Origin: Linnemannia schmuckeri
Taxonomy: Eukaryota > Mortierellomycota > Mortierellomycetes > Mortierellales > Mortierellaceae
Length of the DNA: 64,000 nucleotides
Reading direction: 5' to 3'
Assembly (NCBI GenBank): GCA_029449235.1
Contig: JANATG010000001.1
Span: 186,001 to 250,000 of the forward strand
Part shown: positions 45,400 to 57,928 of the stretch, piece by piece
How the letters are laid out: each line of letters begins with the position of its first letter
Numbering within the stretch: the stretch's first letter is position 1
Program-made: the position numbers and the translations under genes
Notes under the pieces: generated by a model
Seen by the model: the letters and a program-made list of their open reading frames with translations, nothing else
Databases searched by the model: none
Told to the model about the DNA's origin: nothing

Positions 45400-48300
45400 T
45401 CGGCAGGAGGTAGAGTATAGTTGCACGATGGTTGTTGTTTTTTATGAGATTGTTCGTCGTGACGGTCGAGTTGCCGAGTATCGAGGTTGTCATAGACACC
45501 AGAACCACGAACAGTAGAGGTACGTTCCCGTTTTTGGCGGTGCAAACGAAAGAGATAAAAAATGTAACTGTCAGCAGGCTTTCTCATCTTTGCATTACGG
45601 GGAGGAGGGATGTGTCAATAAGAGATAGATAGAAAAAGGAAAGTATGGAAAAGGGGGAGAGGAGGAGCGAAGAGATGTGGGGTGCTTCTCTCTTTCTTTT
45701 TCTTAAGAAGGAAGGCTGGTTATGAGAAGAGGTTGTTTGAGGAGGAGCAGAATGTACAGTGACAGAATACAGAAGACAAAGAAAGAAACGAGAAATGAAA
45801 GGCAGTAGAGAGATGAGGGGAGAGAGAAAAGGAAAGAGAGAGAGGGCGAGGTACGAAGGAAGGAGGATGGGTTGGTAGGTAGGTAGGTGGCAATCGAGGC
45901 AAGGAGGCAATGAGCGAGAAATTTCTTTTTGGAGGCGTTTTTTTCGCGAGGTGGGCGCCTTCCGTTTCTTCTTTTCCTTCCACTCCATTCTTCTTTCCTT
46001 CCTCCTCTGTCCTCGGTTCTCGGTCGTTTCGTGTTATTTTAGGGAAAGAGGAGGGGAGCTTACAGTTGTGTTCAAGGAAGGAAGGTCAAGGGGGTTGAAG
46101 AGAGAAAATAAAAAGTGAGGCAATAACTGAGGGAAAAAGAACAAGACAAAGGAAAGAAGGGGAAGTCATTGTAGGTCTCCAATTGTGTTTCTTTGTTGTA
46201 CCAAGAAAAAGTGGGTTTAATAAAAAGGTCTGTTTGTGAAAAAAGTCCAGGGAGACAGAGGGAATGATAGAGAGAACAATGTGTTTGGAGCGAAATTTGG
46301 GTAGGATATGATATGATGCTAACCTTTAGTGTTGTTGTGGAATGGGGACGTGAAAGGGTAAGAAGGGAGGAGGTTGAGTTGATTTGATTGCTTTGTTGTT
46401 TTGTTGTGTCGAATTCGTTTGTGCGACAAAAAGTTTTTTTATGAAGCAAGTGCGCGTGTGGACACAAGAAAGAGAAAGAAGAGGAATAGGCACAATTAGT
46501 GGATGTTGGTTTGTTTTGCAGAATGCAAGAGAGTGCAGATGGCAGAGAGAAGAATGAAGAAGAGAGAAGAAAAAGTGGAGAGGTGAAGATCGTGAAACAA
46601 AAGAGAGAAGAAAGAAAGAGAATAAAAAGGAAGAGGAAAGGCGGGAAAAAGGACAAGAGTAGGGAGGAAGAGATAAAAGTATGGTATGGATAAAGAGAGG
46701 ATAGGATTAACGAGGAGGATAAGGATTTGGATTAGGATTAAGATGATGGGCTATGGGTATGAATGTGCTGTGTCAAAGGGAATCATGGAACAAAAAGAAA
46801 TAGAAGAGAGAGAAGAAAAAAAAAGCAGCAACCTACAAGGGTGAATGCAAAAAAGGGCTTATGGATGGGAATAGAGATGCAGATCTAAACAAAAGAGAGA
46901 AAGAGAGTGTCAATGCATTGGATGTATTCTTCCATAAGCCCATTCGAGATGATCATGGTGGGCTGTTACGTTACACTTTTTTTATTTCGTGTTTGACAAT
47001 TGTTGTAGCCCATTTGCTTAGCATTCACATAGTCCCTATGGACAGGACACACTGCACCCTTTATTGATTGTTTCCACGACTGGCCGTGTGTGTCAAGATA
47101 GTTCAACGGAGTTCTTGATTTAAGTGTGGAAACAAATTGAGCACCGACCAGCTCCTCAAGAGAGAGCGTAAATAGAAATTTGCTCAAGTGCTTGAACCAT
47201 CCAGTCCATCGACCTGGTGTCTGTCTATCCTGTCAGGAAAAGGAGTTGGAATCGTGTTACAGAGAGTGGCAACAAGGGAGATAGAGAGAGACAGATGGAT
47301 GTCCCCGTTTGGAGGCGGATGGGACGACGAGGATCCATGGGGTGACACAAGAAACAAAAAAAAATGAGAGCTCAGGAAGAAGACAAAGAGGTAGACGAAG
47401 AAGAGAGAAAAGGTGAGCAGCTTGAGTCGTTTCTAGAGTATTACTGATGTGTGACATGAAAAGAGAGTATGAGAGCAAGAAAGTGGCTATCCTGGACACT
47501 GGGTTCCCTTTCCTTCTTTTCGAACTCGGTACTTTTTTCTCTTTAATGGCACGAGCAGTTGCCATGAGCAGTCAGTGGGCTTATTTGTCTACTTGTCGTG
47601 CGCACCCTTCCCTCGCTTTCATTTGCTTCGGGGCAGCCTACATATTCGGCATCTCGAGAAACAGGACCATCGTTGAACCCTGCCCTTGAAAAAAAAAAAA
47701 AAAAAAGGCAAATAAGACAAGCGAATAGGCAATAATGGACAAGCTGTCTCGTGAAATGAGAGACAAGTCATCTAAACCATATCTATATGCCAGGTCTGAC
47801 TGACCCTTTGCGCTTCCAAATGGGACCGGAGACATCCGGCCATCCATCTCCGCGTTTTGTCATTTCGCAAACAACGTTCGAGGAAAACAAAAGAGAGTCA
47901 AAAAAAAATCAAGGGAGGCAGAGAGAGGAGACTGGTGTTGTAATGAAGCAGAATCGTAGAATGGGCAACACAACGAATTCAAGGAGAGAGAGAGAGAGAA
48001 AGAGAAAGACTCATCATCCGTACCGTACGAAAAAAAGAGTGAAGGAGAGGGAGAAAGGAAGAAGGGAGCGAGTGAGCATATGTGGAAAGAAGAAAGGGAA
48101 TGAAAAGAGAGGAGAACGAGAGTGAGAGTGTAAGCAAGGTGAGGACGATTTGGATAGATGGGTGGATGGATGGATGAGCCCTTAGACATGATAAAAGACG
48201 TACCCAATAAATTCAGTGCACCCCGTAAAGGGAGCACCACAAGGGAAGGACTATACACTCGTCGTGTTTGTGGGGCTTCTCGGAGCTATCCCACAGTGCC

Positions 48301-49773
48301 TCAGTGTCCCAATGCTCATGGGTAGTCTCTCAACAGAAGAGTCCAGGGACAGGTTGAGTGGACTCGTTTACTGTGTCACAACACACTTCATCTCTGATTG
48401 GTGATAAATGAGGGTAAGACCGATTGACAATTTTGATCAGTGGAGGAGGAATGATGGGACTGATAGCGCCAAAGTGGCGAGCCAACATGATGAAATACAA
48501 TTCAGACTGGGGCCTATTATTTTTGAACGGGATCCTTCACAGGAAGAATATACTTTCCGTGTCAACACTCGCTACTTTTCACACATGTGTCTGCTCATCC
48601 CTGATGTAGGTTATGAATACTAAATTCTTCGACCTTGAAGGGCAGTAATACGTCCAGCCGTATTACAGCCTATGCTTTCAACCAGACTAGAGGAGAAAAG
48701 GTTAACTTATCAGCTTCAAACGAATGGTGCTCTCTATCAAACAAGGGTTGGTTATTGCCACTACAGCCGCAAACTCAAACATGAGAATAGGACACCGAAC
48801 TGCTTATGAATGATGGACCATTTTGCACGACAGTAGCAACCACTATGGAATGGACCTTTCCCCTCCCCTCTCCCTGTGCAGTTAATCAGGAGTATCAGGG
48901 AAGATTATTATAATCGCAATCATTCCCATTGCCCTCATCCTTTTTCTCCCGTCTTAGGTTGTGCAAAACAAGGCATCGAAGAAAAGAAATGGTGATGGTA
49001 CCACTTCCTCTTTTTCTTTACCTCATGTCATCGACATGGACACGAGCATACAACCTACATGGGATTCTGAACCATCCTTTGTTTTTGTCCAGTGTCCTCC
49101 TCCCGCCCCTCCTTTTCTACTCCCTTCCTCTGCCCCCTATCCGCATTTTTTTTTGTCCGAAGGATAGTGATGAGTCGCAGCAGAAAAACCTCTTCCCACT
49201 TGTCTTACCCTTTTTTGTTTCTCCATCCTCCCTCCTCCCTCCTCCTGCCTCCCCCTTCCTCTCAAAGTCCCAGTTCAGTTTACTTGTAAGCTCTCTTTCT
49301 TCCTCTTCTTCTTCCTAACCTCCTGTATGACATTCACGTTCTTAAGAACAACAAAGAAAAGAAAGGGTGAGAACATATAGGGATTTTCCTCTATTTTGAA
49401 CGAAAAAACAATTGAACGAAACGGCGGAGGGGGGGGGGGGGGGGGAGATGAAAAAGAAGAAAAGGTGATCAAAGCGTGAGTTAGGGGCCCGTCACCTCAA
49501 GAAATGTAAACTGGCTGGGCCAGCAGCCAAGGTTCAAGCAGTAAGCAAAGGTGTTTGCGCGAAAATGACGGGATCATTTTTTTTGCGACTCGACTACTTA
49601 AATCTCACCCCGCCCCCATGCGACCATTTTCTTTTCTCTCTTCTCCCCTTCCCTCACCCTTCCATATCACACGTCCCACCTCCAACCGCTACCTCCGACG
49701 TCCTTGTTACCCACGCTCGCTCCCTCTCTCACTCGGAACTCGAGACTCCTCTACTACCAACAACATCATTATC
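45400..49773. other. Gene-poor region with strong purine/pyrimidine strand bias
   Basis: About 4.4 kb between divergent genes with no gene I can support. From 45600 to 46700 and 47880 to 48130 the plus strand is almost all A and G, with GA-dinucleotide and GAAA runs. The minus strand reads as long CT tracts like the leaders of genes elsewhere in the window. Long minus-strand frames here translate to Ser/Phe/Leu/Pro low complexity and are not credible. It includes A18 (47689-47706) and G17 (49429-49445). Short frames at 48200-48620 could be decayed coding sequence but match nothing known to me. Confidence 0.5.
49429..49445. repeat. G17 homopolymer
   Basis: Run of 17 G upstream of the reticulon gene; capable of multi-strand G stacking. 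Confidence 0.85.
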
Positions 49774-51295
49774 ATGGATACCCAGATCGAGAAGCCATTC
49801 GCTGAGCACCAGAGCACTTTGACCGAGAACGTCGTCGATTCTGCCGCTCCCGCGACCCGCGACCGTAGCAACAGTGACTCGCCCAAGCCCGCTCTTGATG
49901 GAAAGCATGGAACTCCTGGTAAATTTATTACGAGTTATTCATTTTGTGCAATCCCATCCATCCTTCATCATCCGTACCGTTAGACAACGAAACAAGATGG
50001 AAATTAGAGCAGATTCTATCTGATAACGAGAAGAACAGGACAGTCAGACAGACCAAGATGAAGTCAATGATGAAGAGAAGCACTGTCTACCGACAACTCA
50101 TCACCAACCTTGCACTCTTACTCAACACGCACATCCTCTTCTCTCCCTATCACTCTATCTCTCTTTTCCTTGTACCAAACTTAGGCCACTCAGAGTACAT
50201 GAACCCCCGTTTGAGAAGTCTCCTGTTATGGGAGAACCCACGCTTATCAGGAGGAGTCTTGGCCGGATCGTTGACTGCAGTTCTTCTCTGCCGCTGGGTC
50301 TCGCTCCTGAACCTGATCTCTGCGCTTTTTGTTTTTGGCATTTCGGCCTCGTTTGTTTATGTCAATGGATTGACGCTCTTTAACCGTCTCACCAACAAGC
50401 CTGCTGTTCGGCCTCTGGAGTAAGTGTTTTTCTTTGCTAACTGTTTGGTTGCACTTTTTTGTTGCTTTTGTCGTGTGTACTTTTATTTTGTTCAATTGTT
50501 AGTCCCCCTTTCCTTTTTCTTTCCCCCCTCCCCTCGTTGTTCTTTCTTTCCCCTGCTGTTTTGCGCTACGATGCAATCCGCCCCCTTGTTTTCCTTTCTT
50601 TTCTCTTCCCTTTGTGCCAAGGCTCACCTAGTCTCTAATCTTGCAGGGAAAAAAAGCGAAGGAAACAAACTAATACGGACCCGCTCTCACTTTACTATTA
50701 TTTTTCAAATAGGAGATACTATTCTCGCTCAGCAGAGTTTGTGCACCTGGATTCGGACAAGCTCCACCGCCGTGTCGACTATATCACCGATGGCCTCAAC
50801 GTTGTCTTGACCGAACTGGCCAAGGTTGTCCTCATCGAGGATAACAAGCGCTCTCTTAAGGTAAAGCAAAGAAAGCACAATACTACCACTACTATACTTT
50901 ACGAGAACAAAGTAGCCATTTTATATCCATCCGCAATATTAACAACAGTCCTTCCTTTTTCTATTTTCCCTCCTCCCGTCCTCCCACACAACTCCCTCTC
51001 CATAACCAAACAGTTCATCGGAATCTTCTACGCAATCTGGACACTCCGTACCTGGTTCTCGACAACGACCCTCATCTCCATGATCCTCGTCTCGCTCTTT
51101 GCCGCGCCCCGCATCTATATCGACAACCAGACCGTGATTGATGCACAGGTGGCCAAGACCAATGAGATTATGCAGGCTCATATGGGCAAGGGTAAACAGA
51201 TTGCTCAGGAGCAGTTCTCGGCTGTTTATTCGAAGGCCGAGCAGTTCGCGCAGGATAAGGGACTCTTGAAGAAGAATGATAAGAAGACCGAGTAA
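49774..51295 (+). CDS. Reticulon-like ER-shaping protein
   Basis: Four exons: 49774-49918, 50185-50419, 50713-50860 and 51014-51295, in frame, 269 residues. A hydrophilic, acidic N-terminus of about 55 residues leads to the reticulon homology domain. It opens with LLLWENPRLSGGV and a first long hydrophobic hairpin, then a hydrophilic loop (about 128-178) with ELAKVVLIEDNKRSLK. A second hairpin follows (about 178-215) with FYAIWTLRTWFSTTTLISM and a PRIYIDNQ exit. The C-terminal tail is helical and Lys-rich, ending KKNDKKTE. Reticulons insert wedge-like hairpins into the ER membrane and stabilise curved tubules. Length and topology fit fungal members. Confidence 0.9.
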
Positions 51296-51795
51296 AATGT
51301 GAGTAACTGGGTAGAAAAGAAATGAATGGACGAGAAGAAGAGGAGAAGATGCAGCTGAGTAGTAAAGTATGAATACTAGTAGTAGGATCATAGAACACAA
51401 TTTTGTACATAGGGAAATAACACCATTTTGATTCCTCCAAACTGTGAAGGAGCAATGAGTGGGAGTATGCACCCTCCACTCCACCTCTTTAGCGCAAACG
51501 AAAATGGGTGCGTGCGTGAGACAGTCCTGATATATACGTGTTCGAACCGCCAGCCAGCCCCAAACGAAGAGAAACAAAAAAGTATGGTATTTTTTTTGTA
51601 TTTATTTGAATGCAATATTATAGTACATGAAATGCTTCTGGGGTCAGAGGGAAAAGAGAGAGAAAAATAAAAACACAAAAGAGTCCAGCAAAAGTTGGGG
51701 ACTTGAGGCACGTTGTGTGAGGAAGAGGGACCAATGAATTATGAATGAAAAGAGAGGGAAAAAAACAATGAAAAGGTGCAAGAAAAGGGAGAGAT

Positions 51796-53373
51796 TTAGC
51801 ACATGCGGTACTCGTTCTTCTCCTTAACAGCCATCTGCTGACCATTGAACTCATAGTCAATAATGATATCCAAATCCCTAGGGTTACGGGCATTGGGTGA
51901 GCAAGTTAACTCTCCCGAAATGGTCTCGCCGGCCTTGACGGTCATGGCCTCCTGGGTGTAAAAGACAGTCTGCTTCCAATGGGTGTACTGTGCGTGGGGG
52001 CCAGTGCTGAAGTTGACGGGCTTGTGGCAGGCGTCGAACGAGATGTCGAACCAGGAAATGAAGGCGTGGATATAGTCATCGCGGTTGGCGGTGATCGAGA
52101 AGGGAACCTTGAAGTTCAAATCCTCCTTCTTGACCGTCAAGATGTCAATGTCCTTGAACCCGCAGGCGCTGGTCACGATGGCCTTGGCATCAACAGTGTC
52201 GACAAGAGGCTCCTTGAGAGCGATCTTCTTGATCGACGAGTAGTTGAATCCATAGACGTTGTCCCAGTCTGTTTTTATAACGAAGTACAACGATAATACA
52301 AAGGTTAGATATACATGTCATCTCCGACAGCAGGTCGCATAACAAAAATCCAAGTGTGAAAAGGCAAAAACAAAGAAGCACGCAAGAGTAAAACGTACAT
52401 CCGATCTTCTCGTCCTTGTAATCACCGTCCTCAATGGCGGCAATGTACATGGTGGCCTTGTCGGGGAAGATGAGACCGCCGGGGGCGAGGTACTTATCAC
52501 GGGCAACAAGAACGGTGTCCAACATGGACTCGTACAACAAGAAGTATCCCATCCACTCAGAAATGATGATGTCGACGTGCTGGACGGGGAGAACAACCTC
52601 CTCCATCTTGCCTTGGATCAAGGTGACAATGTGGTCCAAGTTGTTATCCTTGACGATCTCTCTCGCGTTGTTGATAATGTTGGACATATCAACCTATTAT
52701 AAGGAAGAAAGACGTGAACAAGACGAAGAGATGATTAGTACTTGTTGTTAAGACCTTCGCCATTCTCCTAACCATTGTCAGACGAAGTCAAAGCGTCTTA
52801 ATTTGTCTTGGTAACAAAGACAAAAAACGAAAAGATGCACTTACTCCGATAACCATCTTGGCACCAGCCTTGGCGGCGAACATGGAGAGAATGCCGGTAC
52901 CGCATCCGACATCGAGGACGACCTTGTCCTTGAACAAGTGGCGGTTCTGGTAGATCGAGGCACGGTAGGTCAAGGTGCGGACCTCATCCTTCAACATTTC
53001 CTGTTATCACAAAATATAAGATTGTGAAAGAAATATGGTTATTAATCTGGTTTGATGATGGCATTGAAGAACATGGCGACAGATGTTTTAGAGCAACTGA
53101 AACTGGTATGTACCTCGTGGATGCCTGTCGTTGTCGAAGACGAGTGGGTTGGAGAAAAAGGAGCAAGCAAAAAGAAAACGGACAAATGGTTAGCGGTTGT
53201 TTCTTGGCAAACAATCAAAAGTTACCTCCCATGGATAGTTTTGATCTCTACTTCTCCACAAATTCAATTGAGAGATATAAGAGTGAGATACGTTAAGAGT
53301 TCTTACCGAAGTGAGCATAAGAGTCAAAGTAGTAATCCTTTGCGGTCTGAGTGTCTTCTTCCATAGCCGACAT
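51796..53373 (-). CDS. HMT1: Protein arginine N-methyltransferase 1 (PRMT1/HMT1)
   Basis: Five exons: 53373-53307, 53124-53114, 53000-52845, 52693-52399 and 52268-51796, giving 333 residues. The second exon is only 11 nt. It encodes the IHE of the invariant SYAHFGIHEEML motif and is needed for frame. Motif I (VLDVGCGTGILS) binds S-adenosylmethionine. The double-E loop (SEWMGYFLLYESM) holds the catalytic glutamates, and the THW loop (YTHWKQTVFY) is intact. It makes asymmetric dimethylarginine on RGG proteins, histone H4 Arg3 and shuttling RNA-binding proteins. Length is close to yeast Hmt1 (about 350). The promoter carries a TGACGTA element about 200 bp upstream. Confidence 0.96.
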
Positions 53374-53432
53374 GTTGATGGAGTGAGGAGAGGGGTGGAG
53401 TGAGGATGGAGGGAGTTGGTGGAATGAGCAAG

Positions 53433-53460
53433 AAAAAAAAAAAAAAAAAAAAAAAAAAAA
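53433..53460. repeat. A28 homopolymer in the PRMT1 5' region
   Basis: A28 about 60-90 bp upstream of the PRMT1 start; on the transcribed strand it is a T28 tract inside the presumed leader. Confidence 0.9.
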
Positions 53461-53572
53461 GTGAAGCTTTGTGAAGGGTTGGTTTGTGCCAAGCCACCCA
53501 AACACACAAGGTAGGCGCGTTCGATTTTCAGTTTTCACTCTCCCTGAAATCGGCGCCCGGACCCTCCTATTC

Positions 53573-53579
53573 TACGTCA
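53573..53579 (-). promoter_or_regulatory. CRE-like element upstream of PRMT1
   Basis: Minus-strand TGACGTA, 200 bp upstream of the PRMT1 ATG. Same core as the eIF3d, RLP24 and uL23/COX7a promoters. Confidence 0.35.
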
Positions 53580-53639
53580 CCGGAGTACAATATCCATGCG
53601 CGTTTTAAATATTTTCTTCATCAACTTTTTTCAGAAGAG

Positions 53640-54425
53640 ATTTCGCGAAAAGGAACAAAGGACAGGATGATGACGGGAGCATAAGAAGGATGCAGTATGT
53701 AGATGCTGGTCACCGCTAACGATGGTTAAAGTGAAAAAAAGGACAAAAGGAGAATGAATAAAGATGTACTGATAGCTGATGTCCTTTTACTGCGAATGTG
53801 AAAAAACAGACCAATAAATCAACTGCCTAAAAAGTGCCAACTAAAAGTGTGTATGTTTGCCAAGTTGGATGCCTTGTAAAGTTGTAATCCTCTCCTTTGT
53901 AATTCCGCTGTTGTCATCGATCCTATTTTATTTCTCCCTTTACCCTCTTCGTTCCTTCTACTCCTTTTCCTTTGACCATCGCCCCTCCACCACCCTTTCA
54001 CTGTTTTGTTCCCTTTCCGTCCCAGCATAGTCCACACGCTGTCCATCCTTTCCTTGTCCGCTGACTGTCAATCTCTCTCCCTTTTGGACTCCCCTTTTGT
54101 TTTTCGTCTCTACGTCCACCCACGTACGACGACGGACGACGCCCCCAAAAAACGCTTGTTTGACAGCTCCAGGACAGAGGACCATACCACCACGACCACC
54201 GTCCAACAAACAACAACGCACTTCGCCACTTGCTCTCTCTCTACCGCCGCCACCAAAAAACACAACACACACTATCACCACTCACACCCACTCGCCCACT
54301 CACCCACTCGCACACTCATACAAACCTAATACTTCTCACCCATCCTTCCTTCACCCACTCACTCATCAGCAAACTAGTAACACATCAACTCCCTCTTCTC
54401 CCAACTACCACTTCTCGCACACTAC
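53640..54425. other. CDH1 upstream region
   Basis: Non-coding. From 53920 on, it is pyrimidine-rich with CACTCA-type repeats (54280-54365), the usual leader style here. No gene seen. Confidence 0.4.
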
Positions 54426-56697
54426 ATGGCCATGGACTCACAGTTCAAGAAACGACTTCAAGCCATGCAGCAGAGCACTGCCAGGCAGCCCCTACCTCAG
54501 CACCTACCGCTGATGCTTTCTCCTCCCCGAATGACTGACACTTCCACCAATATCAACACCCACCTGGCCGGAAGGAGTATAGGTGGACCTGTCCGGAACA
54601 ACACCCCTGCTGCTCGAGCCATGAGAGTCCGAGTACCCGCCGCCACAAGAGCTGGCATAGGACGGAATCTTTTTGGGAACAGCAGCAACACCTCCTTGTC
54701 AACAGCATCGTCCACCGCCTCAAATACCCCTGCCTCAGCTTCTACATCCACATCTATATCCGCAGTCGCAGCTCGAGCGGCAGCAGCAATATCTTCTGAA
54801 GTCGAATCAACACCGGCGCCAGCACCTGCACCGAGGAGAGGAACAAGGGCCCGTCGCACATCACCCACTCGATCTAGTACAAGACGGTCCGCGGCAGCTG
54901 GATTAGCGAACCAAGTCGCTTCCGCTAATACTCGCAACGCTTCGAATGCTCCAACCCGGCCAGAGACTCGAAATAACACTCGCAATACCGCAGACAGCAG
55001 TATAGCCGGTACACTTGCTTCTACCTCAAGTCACAACAACACCTCCGCTCCGTCCACTAGGAGTAGTACCAACAGCAACGGTAACAACGGCGATGACAGC
55101 GGAGGTTCTAGTAGTCGCACTCTTCACGAGATCAACCCCATCAACAACACTAATAATGGCAACGAAAGCGACAGCAGTGAACACGACTCTGATGCCGAGA
55201 ACAATGCTCCTCCAGGGTTCAAACCACCACCTCGCTCAGAGTTTATCATTAGGAGATCTCGTCCCGTCGAAGGCGTATCATCCTCAAGCATGTTTGACTC
55301 GCATGACTATCCACCCTCCCCATCTGGCATGAGGTCACCTACGATGCGGTCTCCTGGACTGAGGTCACCGTCAAAGAAGCTTGTCTACGATAGGTACATC
55401 CTTTCAAAAGTTATTGACAAAGCTTTAAAGAGGGAGAACAAGGGCGTAAAGCATTGTGGTATACTAACATTCCGTGTCTTCGTGTCTCCTGGACCATTAG
55501 ATTCATTCCTATGCGAGAACGAGACCTTTCAGAGCTGTACGATCTTCACGAGGCGCCTTCGACGCCAACCCGGCCGCGGAGCAAGAATCAGCCAATGACT
55601 CCAGGGCAAACCCATGTCACAGATCATTATCGTCAAGGTACTTACTGCTTGTGCACATAATACTTCATCATTTGTTTATGTTGTAGTGGAATAAGCATCG
55701 ATCTTACCCTTTTTTTTCTCATTTATCACCTAATAGCGCAAAACCAGGCTCATGACTCTGTGATTGCAAACGAGCTGATGTTGACCGACCCCCGCAGTCC
55801 GTACGACCCTTCGTTGAACTCTCCTCGCCGACTTTTTACCTATTCTTCAACCACGACACACAACACCATGCACTTTGATTCACCGTCCCGCCAAATCTAC
55901 GCCCCAACGCCTGTCTCCCAGGAAAGTCGCAACATCCTTCTCAGTCCCAGGAAGGGTCAGCGAGTCATCAGCCGCGTGCCCTTCAAAGTGTTGGATGCTC
56001 CGGATCTGAAGGTATTTTACACGCTCTCTCGCACGCACTATCATGCTGCAACAAAGTGATGTTATATGAAAGAGAAAAGGCAAGTTTTGTTTCGATATTG
56101 ACACGCGCTTTATTGTCGATTCACCTTTTATAGGATGATTTCTACCTTAACCTTGTGGATTGGTCTTCAAAGAATGTGCTCGGAGTTGGTCTGGGTAGCA
56201 GTGTCTATCTCTGGAGCGCAGCAACAGGAAATGTGCACCAGCTTTGTGATGTTGGAAGCCCCGACACTGTCACTTCTCTCAGCTGGACTGGATCGGTAAG
56301 GCCGAAGAGGTGCTTCCTATGATCGTGGCAGTATGTTTTTTTTTGTAAAGTCCACATTCTGATTATTGTTTTTTGTTTCATTATACATAGGCATCATACC
56401 TGGCCGTGGGAACTGACAAGGGTGACATTCAGATCTGGGACGTTGCTGTACAGAAGCGAATCAGAACCATGACAGGGCATACTCAGCGAGTCGGAGTTCT
56501 TGCGTGGTCTGACCACACGTTGACATCGGGCAGTCGAGACCGCAAGATCTACCATCGCGATGTGAGAACACAGGAGATGTATCAACAGACCTTGATCAGC
56601 CACTCTGGAGAGGTAATGTCGTTTTTCGCCGCTGGTGACAATCATTGGAGGCGTGTTTGTTGGGCTAATGACTTAAAACTAATAACAACGATTATCA

Positions 56698-56728
<31 letters not shown>

Positions 56729-57398
56729 TTCCCCCCCTTTTTTTAAGGTGTGTGGACTGAAATGGAACGGAAGCGGAACTCAGCTTGCAAGCGGAGGAAA
56801 CGACAATAGGCTGATTATCTGGGATAAGGAGTCGACCAAACCGCAGTTCCAGTTTAGGACCCATCAGGCTGCTGTGAAGGCCATTGACTGGAACCCTCAC
56901 CAGGCGGGGGTTTTGGCCAGTGGTGGTGGTACAGCTGATCGACACATCCGATTCTGGAACACTATGACAGGCACGTCCATTGGAGCTCACGACACCGGTT
57001 CGCAAGTAAGTGGTGTCTCTTGGAATGTCATATGGACCCAGCACGCTTCTTGAATGGCGACTATTTTGTGCTTGCTAATCATTTTTGACATTTGTGTGTT
57101 TTGACAAAAAAAATAGGTATGCAATCTCGCGTGGTCCAAGACGACGAACGAACTGGTGTCGACTCACGGATACTCTCAGAACCAGGTGCTTGTGTGGAAA
57201 TACCCGTCGATGCACCAGATTGCATCGCTCCCCGGCCACACGCTTCGTGTCCTCTACCTGGCCCTGTCTCCTGATGGTCAAACGATTGTGACAGGCGCTG
57301 GAGACGAGACTCTGCGATTTTGGAACGTCTTTCAGAAGAGCAAATCTGAACGACGCGACGATGACGGACTTTCTGGCGCCATCACCACCATTCGATAA
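54426..57398 (+). CDS. CDH1: APC/C activator CDH1/FZR1 (WD40)
   Basis: Seven exons: 54426-55393, 55501-55637, 55737-56011, 56134-56295, 56391-56612, 56748-57005 and 57117-57398, giving 767 residues. Residues 1-300 are Ser/Thr/Asn/Ala-rich and much longer than usual, since Cdh1 is commonly about 490-570 residues. The C-box DRFIPMR is rebuilt across the first junction (about 322-328). A linker follows with multiple SPR sites, possible Cdk targets that block APC/C binding. The VPFKVLDAPDL entry and seven WD blades (LVDWSSKNVLGVGLG, VGTDKGDIQIWD, SGSRDRKIYHRD and GAGDETLRFWN among them) form the degron-binding propeller. The C-terminal Ile-Arg (IR) tail docks to the APC/C. Spacing and IR tail fit Cdh1/Fzr better than Cdc20. 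Exon 6 follows a C25 tract. Confidence 0.92.
56704..56740. repeat. C25 and C7 tracts beside a splice acceptor in CDH1
   Basis: 25 C, TT, then 7 C and a T run lie directly before the TTTTAAG acceptor of CDH1 exon 6. They form an extreme polypyrimidine tract. Confidence 0.9.
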
Positions 57399-57399
57399 A

Positions 57400-57928
57400 G
57401 AAAGGCAGGCTTTCAGGCTTTCTCTTTTTATCGACCATTTTTTACCTTTCGCTGCGCCTTGCATAACTATGCATTCTCCAGAAACCTCTCGGAGCCGATG
57501 TTTACAATTTTAGTTTTGCCACTTCATCCCCTTACCATTCTTCTCATTGTTTCATTTACATTTCCTAACCCCCTTTTCATTTTCTTTCACTTTCCCCAAC
57601 TACCTCCACTCTCCTTGTTTCCACTATGTACACCACTTCTTTGTTTGCCATCAATACTGTATCAACAACCACCCAAAACCCGCCATTAATTCACAGACCT
57701 TGCATTTTTTTTATCCAATCATCGCTTTTCTTCCCTCCTTTCTCCTTGCCTTGCTTTCGAGCATCATCTTCCTTCGCAATAAAAAAAACGCCCAAAAAAT
57801 GAAAAAACCGAGTGAAATGGGGTATTGTATAGGTGTTTTTTCTTGCTTTTGCCAACGGTCAAAAAAATATGTTGCAGTTGCTTCAGCAGCAAACGTATTT
57901 ATTTCTTGGAGGAGGAGGGGCGAAGCAT
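57400..57928. other. Convergent 3' region between CDH1 and uL23
   Basis: Pyrimidine-rich on plus; an AATAAAAA near 57778 may serve CDH1. No gene supported. Confidence 0.4.

Noticed and set aside
46072..46656. Minus-strand frame of 194 codons rich in Phe, Leu and Ser
   Set aside because: It is the translation of a pyrimidine tract and has no domain or order.
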